NCBI GenBank assembly: GCA_963808965.1
Contig: CAWEHU010000015.1
Location: 1-64,000 of the forward strand
DNA from: CAWEHU01 sp963808965
GTDB taxonomy: Bacteria; Pseudomonadota; Alphaproteobacteria; Acetobacterales; Acetobacteraceae
Direction of reading: 5' to 3'
DNA: 64,000 nt
Part shown: positions 53,655 to 62,879 of the stretch, piece by piece
Position numbering within the stretch: the stretch's first letter is position 1
Layout: every line of letters starts with the position of its first letter
The notes under the pieces: generated by a model
Databases searched by the model: none
Told to the model about the DNA's origin: nothing
The model's input: only the letters and a program-made list of their open reading frames with translations
Program-made: the position numbers and the translations under genes

Positions 53655-54734
53655 TTGGGCAAGGTTCGGGTCGGCATCATCGGGGTGGGTAACTGTGCCT
53701 CTTCGCTCGTTCAAGGCGTCAGCTACTACCGCGATGCTCCGCCCTCGGAGCGCGTGCCCGGCCTCATGCACGTCGAGCTCGGCGGCTATCACATCAGGGA
53801 CATCGAGTTCTCGGCGGCTTTCGACATCGCTGCCTCGAAGGTTGGGCTGGATCTGAGCGAGGCGATCGGAGGGGAGCCCAACAACACCCACGTCTTTGCG
53901 CGCGTGCCCGCGAGCGGGGTGAGGGTGCGGCGGGGTCCGACCATGGACGGGCTCGGAAAGTATCTGCGGGAGTGCGTGCCTGAGTCCGACAGCCGGCCCG
54001 AGGATGTCGCTTCCGTGCTGCGGCGGACAGAGACTGAAGTGGTCGTCTCCTATCTGCCGGTAGGATCGGAGGCCGCGACGAGATGGTACGCCGAGCAGGC
54101 GCTCGCGGCCGGCTGCGCGTTCGTGAACTGCATCCCGGTGTTCATCGCCTCGAATGCGGAGTGGCGCGCACGCTTTGCCGCCAAGCGCCTGCCGCTGCTC
54201 GGCGATGATATCAAGTCCCAGGTCGGCGCGACGATCGTGCACCGGATGCTCGCCAATCTGTTCCGCGAACGCGGCGTTCGATTGGATCGCACATACCAGC
54301 TGAATTTCGGCGGCAATACCGACTTCATGAACATGCTGGAGCGCGACCGGCTGGAATCGAAGAAGTTGTCCAAGACTCGCGCCGTCACCAGCCAGCTTCC
54401 CGAACCTCTGGAGCCCGGCATGGCGCATGTCGGGCCAAGCGACTACGTGCCGTGGCTCACCGACCGGAAATGGTGCTACATCCGCATGGAGGGGACTACG
54501 TTCGGCAACGTGCCACTCTCTTGCGAGCTGAAGCTGGAGGTCTGGGATTCGCCCAACTCCGCCGGCGTGGTGATCGACGCCGTGCGCTGCGCCAAGCTGG
54601 CGCTGGACCGGGGCATCGGTGGCGCACTGACAGGGCCTTGCAGCTACTTCATGAAAAGCCCGCCCGAGCAGTTCACCGATCACGAGGCGCAGCGCCGCAC
54701 CGAAGCCTTCATCAGCGGCCAGTCGGAACGCTAG
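53655..54734 (+). CDS. ino1: inositol-3-phosphate synthase
   Basis: A 359-residue NAD-dependent enzyme that converts glucose-6-phosphate to 1L-myo-inositol-1-phosphate. Landmarks are VRVGIIGVGNCASSLVQGV (NAD site), TEVVVSYLPVGSEAATRWYA, FVNCIPVFIASNAEWR, LGDDIKSQVGATIVHRMLAN, LNFGGNTDFMNM and KLEVWDSPNSAGVVIDAVRC. The length and sequence are of the short actinobacterial/archaeal type, not the 500-residue eukaryotic form. TTG 53655 is used with GAAGGATC as ribosome site. A histidine phosphatase gene follows 28 bases later. Confidence 0.92.
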   Translation: MGKVRVGIIGVGNCASSLVQGVSYYRDAPPSERVPGLMHVELGGYHIRDIEFSAAFDIAASKVGLDLSEAIGGEPNNTHVFARVPASGVRVRRGPTMDGLGKYLRECVPESDSRPEDVASVLRRTETEVVVSYLPVGSEAATRWYAEQALAAGCAFVNCIPVFIASNAEWRARFAAKRLPLLGDDIKSQVGATIVHRMLANLFRERGVRLDRTYQLNFGGNTDFMNMLERDRLESKKLSKTRAVTSQLPEPLEPGMAHVGPSDYVPWLTDRKWCYIRMEGTTFGNVPLSCELKLEVWDSPNSAGVVIDAVRCAKLALDRGIGGALTGPCSYFMKSPPEQFTDHEAQRRTEAFISGQSER

Positions 54735-54762
54735 CAGATTCGCATTCCGGAGGCGCGTCGGC

Positions 54763-55365
54763 ATGTCGGCCACGACAATTCACCTTGTTCGCCACGGCGA
54801 TTACAGCCAACTCGGCCGCGTGCTGGCCGGACGGACGCCCGGCTATTCGCTGAGCAAGCCCGGGCGCGAGCAAGCGGATAAAGTCGCCGCCGCGCTCGCG
54901 AGACGGCCCATCCTCGCCGTGGTTTCGAGCCCGCTTGAACGGGCGCAGGAGACGGCGGCGCCCATCGCGGCACGGCACGGGCTGGACGTGACGATCGACG
55001 CCGATCTCAACGAAATTGATTTCGGCGCGTGGACGGGCTCCGAATTCGCGATCCTGCACGCAACGCCGGAGTGGCGCGCCTTCAACGTGTTTCGCAGTAC
55101 CGCCGAGATACCGGGTGGCGAGACGATGCTCATGGCCCAGACGCGCGGCATTGCCGTGATGCGTCGCCTATGCAGCCGGTTCCCGGTCGGTGAGGTGGTC
55201 GCGGTCAGTCATGGCGACGTAATCAAGGCGGTGCTGGCGCATTTCCTCGGGGTAGCACTCGATCTCTTCGCGCGCATCGAGATCGCCCCGGCTTCGCGCA
55301 CCGAGATCATCATCTACGAGCAGGACGTGCGGATCATGGGCGTGAACCTGCCTCCAGGCGTCTGA
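54763..55365 (+). CDS. histidine phosphatase family protein
   Basis: A 200-residue phosphatase of the phosphoglycerate-mutase-like superfamily. The catalytic RHG is in HLVRHGDYSQLGR (residues 7-19), the second phosphate pocket in VSSPLERAQETAAPIA, the catalytic Glu in LNEIDFGAWTG and the second His in VVAVSHGDVIKAVLAHF. The likely reaction is removal of phosphate from a small sugar or polyol phosphate. Next to ino1 it may dephosphorylate inositol phosphate. Its last 32 bases overlap the convergent GT9-like gene. Confidence 0.85.
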   Translation: MSATTIHLVRHGDYSQLGRVLAGRTPGYSLSKPGREQADKVAAALARRPILAVVSSPLERAQETAAPIAARHGLDVTIDADLNEIDFGAWTGSEFAILHATPEWRAFNVFRSTAEIPGGETMLMAQTRGIAVMRRLCSRFPVGEVVAVSHGDVIKAVLAHFLGVALDLFARIEIAPASRTEIIIYEQDVRIMGVNLPPGV

Positions 55366-56249
55366 GATCGGCCGCTAGCCGTTCGAGCGGTGCGTCCCAA
55401 TCTCCCTCCTTCGCTTGTCGGTACAAACGCATCGAGGGATACCAGGGCGAGTCCGCACGCTCCTGCATCCAACGCCAGTCGGCATGCCGCCGGAGGAGCA
55501 GCCAAACCGGAGTTCCGAGCGTTCCGGCCAAGTGCGCCACCATCGTGTCGACCGTGATGACCAGGTCGAGCCCGGCGATCAAGCGCGCGGTCCGCAGCAT
55601 GTCGGTGTCCCGGTCGTGCGCGTTGATGAAGCGGTGTCGCAAGGCCGCGTCGGCGGCGGCGCCGCGCTGTAAGCTGACAAGCTGCATTTCGGCGAGATTC
55701 GCACGCGGCCAAAAGCTGCGCGAGCGGCACGGAGCGCGCGGGGTCCCAATCCCCGGCGGACCAGCAGAGCCCGATCGCGCGCGCGGCCATCCGCAACGGC
55801 GGAACCCGGAGCACAGGCGGCGGCGGGATCGTGGACGGCATCACGCGAAGGGCGTGCAGCAATTCCATGATCTCCAGATCGCACGCACGGGGCGCGGCGG
55901 GAGAAGCGGGCTGGAACGGGATCAGCTTGCCGGGACCGGGCAGCATCCGGAGCAGCGGCACGAGAGCGGGTTGCGTTTCCACGTGCAGCGAGGCGGTGCG
56001 GCGCGCGAGAGTCGGCAAGAAGCGGGCAAACTGGAGCGTGTCGCCCAGCCCATGATAGCAGCGTACCAGCACATCCTTGCCGTCGAATGGCCGACCGTCC
56101 CAGACCCAGCGAAGATGATACGGCAGGTTGCAGTCGTCGTGAGCGGCCGGATCGCGTGCCCGTAACACCTCGTCGCTGATCGCGTGTGCCGCCGCGAAAT
56201 CTCCGGCGCGCATCGCCCGCATCCAGGCGGCCTGCGGATCATGCTCCAT
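55334..56249 (-). CDS. GT9-like glycosyltransferase domain protein (frame broken near 55710)
   Basis: A protein of about 304 residues. After a helical N-terminus (WMRAMRAGDFAAAHAISDEV, TPR-like) it has DVLVRCYHGLGDTLQFARFL and LHVETQPALVPLLRMLPG, the pattern of ADP-heptose-transferase-like proteins. The C-terminal part in the other frame reads TARLIAGLDLVITVDTMVAH and LAGTLGTPVWLLLRRHADWR, the GT9 donor-site region. The frames join near 55705-55712 by loss of one base. ATG 56249 overlaps the methyltransferase gene by 11 bases. It is the last gene of the operon. Confidence 0.75.
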
Positions 56250-57070
56250 GCGTGCGCTGGAGCAGAAACGCCACTCCGTCCCATAACGCGAACGGTGCCG
56301 TTCCATCGCGGACCAGATCGAATCCATAATCCTCTGCCCAGCGAAAGGCGTCGGCGCGATCCTCATCCAGGCTCCGGTATGACAGATTAAGGATGGCGAG
56401 CGCGCCACCCGGACGGAGCACGCGCGCCGCTTCGGCAGCGTGCCGCTCCGCGACTCCCGCCTGCACGAGATAGGGGAAGCTGTCCACGGCGAGCACGAGG
56501 TCGAATGAGCGGTCACGCAAGCGGGCGAGATCGAGTCCGGACGTGACGGCGAATCGCAGAATTTTCACGCGCATTCCGCCGTTGCGCTTCGTCAATCATG
56601 CCCGGGGAAACGTCAAGTCCGAGCACCGATCGTGCGCGAGGTGCGATCGCGAGTGCGACCCGGCCAATGCCGCAACCAAGATCAAGCACGTCCTTCTCCA
56701 AGCCGAGAAGCCGCTCTTCGTTGAGCCAGGCGAGCAACTCGGCGGTGGCTCGGTCCAGCACTCCCGCGTCGCCCAGAGAATAAGCGGCCACGCTCGCTTC
56801 CGGCGAGAGAGCGACGGCACGATCGAACATCGCGCGGATACCGTCGAGCGCCGTGGCCGCATGATCCACCCCGGATTGCTCAACGAGGCGGCGCAACCGC
56901 GCCAGTGCTTCGCGCCTCTCGAGCGCGATCCGAGCCAGCGCATGGTATCCCGCGGCGGTGAGCTCTGTGGCTGCCTGTTCGGGCGAGCAGCCGGACAAGA
57001 TCAGGCGGGCCAGGGCCACCTCGGGAGAGATGCAGCCGCGACGGTTGAGCTCGGCCGGATGTTCGCTCAT
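56239..57070 (-). CDS. class I SAM-dependent methyltransferase (frame broken near 56565)
   Basis: A protein of about 276 residues. After a helical N-terminal region of about 120 residues it has motif I DVLDLGCGIGRVALAIAPRA and VLGLDVSPGMIDEAQRRNAR. The remainder, in the next frame, reads FDLVLAVDSFPYLVQAG and RVLRPGGALAILNLSYRSLD. The substrate is probably a glycan or small sugar derivative, judged only from its operon. It overlaps the upstream GNAT gene by four bases and the GT9-like gene by 11. Confidence 0.8.
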
Positions 57071-58086
57071 GGCAATCCTAACGGCGTGAGCCGGATCGCG
57101 GAGTTCATGCGGTCGTTTCCGCCCCAGGCGTATTTGTAGGCCTCCTTGCCCCGCAGGAAATGCAGTTCGCGACGTCCCTCGGAGATCGCCTGTTCTATCA
57201 TCGTCCCCAGCAGGATAGTCCCCGGACTCTGGAAGGCGAACGCGGGATCGAAACCGCTGAGATAGAAAAACAGGCGATCCGTCCCGGCGAGCAGGGCATA
57301 GATCGCGGCGGCGATGACGTGACCGATGCGGAGCACCTGGAGACGAAGCGCGCCCATCGCGAGAAGCCCGGGTGCGGCTTCACGATGAAAGGCGCGTACG
57401 CGGGGATCGGCGAGCACGCCGGCTTCGCCGAGCGAGGTCCAGCGCATCGCGTGCAGCCGCACAAGCTCGTCGAGCAGCGAGGAAACGGTTGCTTCCGTTG
57501 CGGTTTGGATCCTCCAGCCACCAGCGCGGTCCGCGCGGTGCCGGTTCATTCGCAGTTTGCGAAACATGCGCGCCGGGATCGCTTGCCCGAGCCCTGGCGC
57601 CGCTTCGGGGATCGTCAGCACCGGACACGGCTCGGTTTCGTATCGCGCCATGCGCCAGCCAGCCGGACCCCGCGTTTGGCGCAAGGCCGATCCGGGCGGG
57701 AGATCGATCAATTCGCAGGCCGTCGCGCGATCCGCGCCGGCCGAGGTCAGCGCCGCACGCAGCAAGGCGCCGGCCGTATTCGCCGGCGCGTCGGGCGCTA
57801 TCAGCGCGTCGCAGTAATCGGTAATGCCCACGCCGATCGGCAGCAGTTTCCGCTCGCCGCCGTCCTCCAGCAGATAAAGCGGCAACAGGCTGGAAAGGCG
57901 GGCCTCCTCGTATATCACCGCGATCCGCGGCAGACCGGTACCGAACTGGCGCCACCACGGAAGCAGCCATGCAGGGGACTGAAACGGGGTGGCCGAGGGC
58001 GTCCGTCGCCACAGCGCCTCCCATTCCGGCCGCAGCGCGGCCATGCTCCTCTCATCGGCAATCAGATCGAGCGCGAGCGCAGTCAC
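57067..58086 (-). CDS. GNAT-type (BioF2/CelD-like) acyltransferase
   Basis: A 339-residue protein of the Acetyltransf_6/CelD type, a double GNAT fold. It has an N-terminal part with EWEALWRRTPSATPFQSPAW and WWRQFG, and a C-terminal half with RMFRKLRMNRHRADRAGGWR, VIAAAIYALLAGTDRLFFYL, SPGTILLGTMIEQAISEGRR and LHFLRGKEAYKYAWGG. Members are found in cellulose and exopolysaccharide gene sets and probably acylate a polysaccharide or its precursor. The GTG start at 58086 gives a four-base overlap with the upstream gene; a longer frame lacks homology. Confidence 0.85.
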   Translation of the reverse strand: MTALALDLIADERSMAALRPEWEALWRRTPSATPFQSPAWLLPWWRQFGTGLPRIAVIYEEARLSSLLPLYLLEDGGERKLLPIGVGITDYCDALIAPDAPANTAGALLRAALTSAGADRATACELIDLPPGSALRQTRGPAGWRMARYETEPCPVLTIPEAAPGLGQAIPARMFRKLRMNRHRADRAGGWRIQTATEATVSSLLDELVRLHAMRWTSLGEAGVLADPRVRAFHREAAPGLLAMGALRLQVLRIGHVIAAAIYALLAGTDRLFFYLSGFDPAFAFQSPGTILLGTMIEQAISEGRRELHFLRGKEAYKYAWGGNDRMNSAIRLTPLGLP

Positions 58087-59141
58087 ACCGAACCCGCCGC
58101 GAGGCGCTGGTAAAGCGCGAGGTATTGCGCCGTCATCCGCTCGAGGGAGAAGCGCGTGCGGGCGACCCGGCGGCATTCTTCGGCCTCTATCTCCTCCGCC
58201 CTAACGATAGAAGCGGCCATTTCGCCGACGCCGTTGACCAGGAAGCCGGTACGGCCATGCTCGACGATTTCAGCGAGCGCGCCGCTCGGGAAGGCGATGA
58301 CCGGGGTGCCCGAAGCCGCAGCTTCCATCGCGGTGAGCGAACTAGTCTCCGGCGCGAGGCTCGGGATCAGGACGCAGCGCGCGGCGGCCAGCAAGCGGCG
58401 CTTGCGCGCGAACCCCACCGCGCCCAGGAATTTGCGGCCGCGATCCAGGAGCGGCCGAACCTTGCTGGCGAAGTAATCGGTATGCGCCGGATAGGGAAAA
58501 ACCTCGCCGGCTATCAGCAGCGTCACCCCTGCCGCGTGTGCTGCTTCCAGAGCGAAGTGCTGGCCTTTCTCGGGGCAGATCCGCGCGAGCATGAGTGCGA
58601 ACCCGCGTCGGGTGCTCCGGGCGGCGAAGGCGTGAACCGCAACGCCATTGGCGATAGGCGGCAATAGCTGAGTCCCTGCCGGGCACTCGTGCTGTTGCGC
58701 CAGCGAGACGCAATGCAGCCAGGTAGCGGGCCGGGACGGTTCGAGCGAACCCGGCGGGTACCAGCCCGGCGGCAAGTGCAGCGTCACGATCACGGGCGGC
58801 CCAGGCGGGGGCAGGCAGGAGGCGAAGTCGAACCCATGCATATGGATAAGATCGACCGGCCAGCGATCCAAGGCCGCCGCGATCGCCTCGCGCGTGTCTT
58901 GCTGCGCCCGGGCGCGTACGGGATCGGTGATTGGCTGACCGACCGGCGAATAAGGCGTTTCCACCAACTCCCCCTGGACGGAAGAGCCGCGGCAGCCGAC
59001 CACGATTGAACGGTGGCCCGCGGCGACCAGCGCGGAGTTGAGCGCCGCGAGGACCTGCTCCGAGCCGCCGACCGAATCCGGTCCTACCGGTGCAAGCGAA
59101 TAGCCGACGCTCAGCACCGTGAGCGGGCCGGCTTCCCGCAT
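58083..59141 (-). CDS. GT4 glycosyltransferase
   Basis: A 352-residue GT-B enzyme. The N-terminus has LTVLSVGYSLAPVGPDSVGG and SEQVLAALNSALVAAGHRSI. The C-terminal half contains FALMLARICPEKGQHFALEA, LLIAGEVFPYP, FLGAVGFARKRRLLAAARCV and the EX7E-like donor-site region SSLTAMEAAASGTPVIAFPSG. It resembles retaining mannosyl or glucosyl transferases. ATG 59141 overlaps the stop of the glycoside hydrolase gene by one base. Confidence 0.85.
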   Translation of the reverse strand: MREAGPLTVLSVGYSLAPVGPDSVGGSEQVLAALNSALVAAGHRSIVVGCRGSSVQGELVETPYSPVGQPITDPVRARAQQDTREAIAAALDRWPVDLIHMHGFDFASCLPPPGPPVIVTLHLPPGWYPPGSLEPSRPATWLHCVSLAQQHECPAGTQLLPPIANGVAVHAFAARSTRRGFALMLARICPEKGQHFALEAAHAAGVTLLIAGEVFPYPAHTDYFASKVRPLLDRGRKFLGAVGFARKRRLLAAARCVLIPSLAPETSSLTAMEAAASGTPVIAFPSGALAEIVEHGRTGFLVNGVGEMAASIVRAEEIEAEECRRVARTRFSLERMTAQYLALYQRLAAGSV

Positions 59142-60073
59142 CAGCCCGCGGCGGCGGTCGGAGCCAGCGCGGACCCGGTGTGGCGTCCGGGCGCATAGCG
59201 CCGGATCATGCGCGCGCAGAACTCGGCGAACACCTCCGGCTCCTTCGGGGGAGCGGTGTAATGCGGCCAGGTGCCCTGATCCTCGGGCGTAAAGCAGAAC
59301 GTGACCGTGATGTCGAAAGGTTCGAGCGCTCGCATTTGCCGGTCGAACCACGCCTCGGCGTTGGGGCGGTACCAGTCGGCCCAGCTCAGCCCGGTGCGCA
59401 GGTAGGTGACGCCGAGATCCCGCATCCACCGTACCGCGTCATCCAGCCGATGATCCTCGAAATGGAACCATTGGCAAAGGCCGAATTCCGGCGTGAACTC
59501 CGAGAAAATTCCCGCAGCTCGTTTCGGGCGCCCGTTCTCGTCCAGCAGCCCCATGTGGAAGTGGCGATAGGTACGATGACCCCTCCGCCTCTCTGTGGCG
59601 GGTCGTGGCTGGCCAGGCCGCGGGAAGATCGTACAGGCTGTACCACTGGATGCGCGGGGTCCGACCGCTCAGGAGTTCGGCGGTTCGCCGGAGACCCCAT
59701 TGCTGCACCTCTTCGGCGCCGAAGCTGGATACGCCCACCTCGGAGACCCAGACCGGCAGATGCGTCACGCCCCGGATGCTGTCGATCTTGGCGGGCCACT
59801 CGTCGATGAGCCAGTGATTCCAGTCGAGCGGAAAGCCGTGTACGGCGACCGCATCGACCGCGTCCATCACACCCTGCCCCGCGATCAACCGCATGAAATC
59901 CGGGTCGATCGGGGAGATCCCCCCTAGTACGCGGGGCAGCCCCGGCGCTTCCGCGGCGATTGCCTCCCCGGCGAGCCGAGCCATGCGCGCGAAGATCGTC
60001 CAGCCCGGATCGACTCGAAATCCCAATGGGATTTGTTGTTCGGCTCATTCCAGATCATGGCGGCTTCGATCAT
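59141..60073 (-). CDS. beta-xylosidase-like TIM-barrel glycoside hydrolase (two frame breaks)
   Basis: A protein of about 310 residues read over two frame changes, -1 near 60015 and +1 near 59567. Segments are AMIWNEPNNKSHWDFE (first catalytic acid/base Glu after Asn), LPRVLGGISPIDPDFMRLIA, AVAVHGFPLDWNHWLIDEWP, LPVWVSEVGVSSFGAEEVQQ (probable nucleophile region), RTPRIQWYSLYDLPAAWP and GLLDENGRPKRAAGIFSEF. The NEP and SEVG motifs are of the clan GH-A type. The net length is whole codons. It is likely to be cytoplasmic, as no signal is seen. Its placement among transferases suggests that it trims or edits a glycan intermediate. Confidence 0.7.
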
Positions 60074-60080
60074 GGCTTTC

Positions 60081-60873
60081 CTACCCGCGCCGGCGCTGCG
60101 GTTCCCGAGCCGGATAGACGGCCCCGTAATCTCCCGCGTTCCGCTCGATTCGGCGACAGATGAACACCTCCTCCTCCGGGTGAGCCTCGATCGTAAAACC
60201 GGCGCTGCGCACCATCGCCGCGGCGCACGCGCGATTTGGCGCCCACCAGTTCGTCGGGTCGTGTGCGTAACTATGCTCGATAAAGTGCAGCTTGGGGAAT
60301 GCGGGGTCGTCGAAGATCGCGGTTTCCCAGAACTCGTAATCCTCGCGGAGCTGCATGGTGGCGTCGCTGCCGCGTTGCATGGATTGGAACACGAGCAGGT
60401 CTTTCGCGGCGTGTTCGTGGATGAGGTCAAGCGCGAGCAGGGGATGCCGCAGGTGATAGAGCACTCCAATGAAGAAGACGATGTCGAACCGCTCTCCGAG
60501 CGCCGCGACGTCGTAGACCGACAATCGGGTGAACTCGATATCGAGACCTTCCACCTCCGCGGCGAAGCGCGCCTGCGCCAGATAATCCTCATCGAAGTCG
60601 ATGCCCACGAACTCGTGCCGCGCCCCGGCGCTTCATCTCCATCGCGTAGAAGCCACCGTTGCAGCCGATGTCGAGCACCGTCTTGCCCGTGAGATCAGCG
60701 GGGATCGCGTCCGCGAACCGTGCCCATTTCACGCGCGGATAATCGCCGAGAAAATGCTCCGGCGCGGTCTGGACCCCCTTGAGATCGATGTTATGAAACC
60801 AGGGGCCGAGCGCCCGAGCGCGCTCGCGGATCCGCTCCGGTGTCCACGGACCCGCATCGACCGTCGTACTCAT
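60081..60873 (-). CDS. SAM-dependent methyltransferase of a glycan cluster (frame broken near 60611)
   Basis: A protein of about 263 residues. The N-terminal frame reads ERARALGPWFHNIDLKGVQT, FLGDYPRVKWARFADAIPAD and motif I KTVLDIGCNGGFYAMEMKRR. Removing one A from the plus-strand CGAACTC at 60608-60614 gives ARVVGIDFDEDYLAQARFAA and the rest, including FDIVFFIGVLYHLRHPLLAL and HSYAHDPTNWWAPNRACAAA. That pattern is of the TIGR04290-type family found beside glycosyltransferase genes. It is coupled to the nucleotidyltransferase gene by four overlapping bases. Confidence 0.82.
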
Positions 60874-61673
60874 GCCCGCAGCCCTGTTGCGCGCGCGGGG
60901 TTGGCGGGCGACCGGCTTAATGGCGAGGCGGAGAGGATCGCGCCGTCCTCCCGCGCTTCCAGCAGCCGGGTTGCTTCGCGGTAGCCGTTGAGCGTTCCGA
61001 CATCGACGTAGCTCTGGCCTGCGCGTGCGCCCCACGCCGCTCCGCCCGCTTCCAGATAGGCGTTCACCAATGTGCCGATATACTGGTCCTGCTTTTCCCG
61101 CCGTATCCAGAGTGCGTGCAGCTCGTACAGAACCGCACCGGGCAGCTTGAACGCACCCCAAATCCAATGTGAGCGCGCATCGCGGGCTTTCACTTGCACC
61201 TGGCGCACGCGCCCTTCCGGATCGGTTTCCACCGCATCGAACAGCTCGGGCCGGTCAACCGGGAACAGCAGGAAGGAGAAACGGTCGTTCGGCAAGGCGC
61301 CGAGCGCATCCTCGGGAAACCAGATCGTATCCGGAAGGCCGACGATAACCGGCTCGTCGGCCTGAATCAGCGGCAAGGCGCGGAAGATCGCGTCACAGAG
61401 GCCGCAGGCCTCGTCCTGGATCACGTAAGCAAGGCTCGCACCGCCGATCGAACCGCCATAATACCGAAGTATGTCGGACTTCCAGGGCGAGATGACGAAG
61501 CAGATTCGTGTCGCGCCGCCTCGCAGCATGCGGTCGACCAGATATTCGCTGACGGCGCGCGGGCGCTCGGCGCCGCTCTCGTCATGCCGGCTGCCCACGG
61601 GCAGCAGCTCTTTCGAGAAGGCGAGGGGCTGGATGCGCGTGCCGTTGCCGGCCGCTGGGATTATGCCCCACAT
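60870..61673 (-). CDS. sugar nucleotidyltransferase
   Basis: A 267-residue nucleotidyltransferase with the signature AAGNGTRIQPLAFSKELLP near the N-terminus (nucleotide and divalent-metal site). It continues with YLVDRMLRGGATRICFVISP, YVIQDEACGLCDAIFRALPL, VGLPDTIWFPEDALGALPN and SYVDVGTLNGYREATRLLEA. It fits glucose-1-phosphate thymidylyl/uridylyltransferase-like proteins and probably makes an NDP-sugar for the operon's transferases. The sugar and nucleotide are not determined. It starts five bases after the upstream GT gene. Confidence 0.85.
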   Translation of the reverse strand: MWGIIPAAGNGTRIQPLAFSKELLPVGSRHDESGAERPRAVSEYLVDRMLRGGATRICFVISPWKSDILRYYGGSIGGASLAYVIQDEACGLCDAIFRALPLIQADEPVIVGLPDTIWFPEDALGALPNDRFSFLLFPVDRPELFDAVETDPEGRVRQVQVKARDARSHWIWGAFKLPGAVLYELHALWIRREKQDQYIGTLVNAYLEAGGAAWGARAGQSYVDVGTLNGYREATRLLEAREDGAILSASPLSRSPANPARATGLRA

Positions 61674-61678
61674 CTCGT

Positions 61679-62773
61679 TCAGGCCTCCTCGCTCACGCCA
61701 CTGCCGGCCACGTACGTCTCAAGCGCGGCGATCATCTCGCGCGCCCTCCGGGTTGCGGTGTGCTCGTCCAGTGTCCGTTCGCGGGCCCGGTGCGCAATCG
61801 CTTCAAGCTCCCCAGGCGGCAGCGCCAGCGCGGCCAGGGCCTCGCCGGTCGTCTCAGCGATGAGGATCTCCCGTCCAGGCTCGAAGAACGCGTCGAGCCC
61901 CTCCCAGCAATCGCTCAGGATCGGCGCGCCGCAAGCCGCGGCCTCGAACAACCGGCCCGAGGGGCACCATCCCATGCGCGCCATCGCGCTCCGCGTGACG
62001 TTCAGCGTCAACCGCGACGCAGCGTAGAAGCCGGGGTGCGCCGCGGGCGGCACGTGCCGGACGAACCAGATATTGGGCGTCCAGGGGAATGACGCGGGAT
62101 ACTGAGCGCCGCCGATCACGAATCGCTCGGCGGGCAGCCGGCGAGCGGGCTCGACGAACAGCCGCTCCAGCGTCGCCTGCCGGTCCTCCGCGTAGGTGCC
62201 GAGATAGGAAAGGGCGGCAGCGTAGTGCGGGTCCGGCGGAGCCGGGTAATGCAGCTCCGGATCGACCGAGCCATAGAGTGGGACGGCGCGACGCGCTCCA
62301 AGCCTTTGCCGTAATGCTTCCAGCGCGCCACCGCCTGTATAGCTCAGCACCAGGTCGAAGCCCGTCAGCCCGTCCGGGCCGATATAACTCGTCTCCTCGC
62401 CGGCCGCGATCCGCTCGAGCGTCACTGGCGTGTCGAGATCGTAGAAGCAGCGCACCGGCACGTTGCTGTCGAGCACCAGTTCCGTCGCGGCGATTCCGTC
62501 CGGGCAGTAGGACGTGACCATGCCCACATCGGCCTCGGCGAGCGAACGTCTCGCCTGCGCCAGCGCCTCGCTCCAGTGGGAGTAGAGCACGAGCGTCCCT
62601 CCGCCTGGCAGGGCGGTAAGGTCTCTATGTTGAGCGTAATAAGGTGCGTCGCGCTCGAAGAAGGTCACGGCGTGGCCGTCCTTGGCCAGGGCTCCGATCA
62701 ACGCGCGCCAGAGCGCTCCGTGGCCATTTCCCCATGTGGAGCTCACGGCCAGGCCGAAGATCACGATCCTCAT
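61679..62773 (-). CDS. CgeB-like glycosyltransferase
   Basis: A 364-residue GT-B-like protein. It begins MRIVIFGLAVSSTWGNGHGA and has FFERDAPYYAQHRDLTALPG, CFYDLDTPVTLERIAAGEE, LSYTGGGALEALRQRLGARR, RLTLNVTRSAMARMGWCPSG, RLFEAAACGAPILSDCWEGL and FFEPGREILIAE. These fit CgeB/spore-maturation-type transferases found beside EPS genes. It is the first gene of the operon; the 106 bases to the HAD gene are available for a promoter. Confidence 0.8.
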   Translation of the reverse strand: MRIVIFGLAVSSTWGNGHGALWRALIGALAKDGHAVTFFERDAPYYAQHRDLTALPGGGTLVLYSHWSEALAQARRSLAEADVGMVTSYCPDGIAATELVLDSNVPVRCFYDLDTPVTLERIAAGEETSYIGPDGLTGFDLVLSYTGGGALEALRQRLGARRAVPLYGSVDPELHYPAPPDPHYAAALSYLGTYAEDRQATLERLFVEPARRLPAERFVIGGAQYPASFPWTPNIWFVRHVPPAAHPGFYAASRLTLNVTRSAMARMGWCPSGRLFEAAACGAPILSDCWEGLDAFFEPGREILIAETTGEALAALALPPGELEAIAHRARERTLDEHTATRRAREMIAALETYVAGSGVSEEA

Positions 62774-62879
62774 CCGCCGCGGGCTCTCCGTGGTCGAACC
62801 ATGCTGAGCTTACTCCTGAAGCGGGGACGCGCTGGCACACACCGGGCCGTGAACGAATGAAGGAACGGGGGGTTGCAGA

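Noticed and set aside
53613..54773. 386-codon minus-strand frame opposite ino1
   Set aside because: Antisense shadow of the inositol phosphate synthase; no domain, and it covers both flanking regions.
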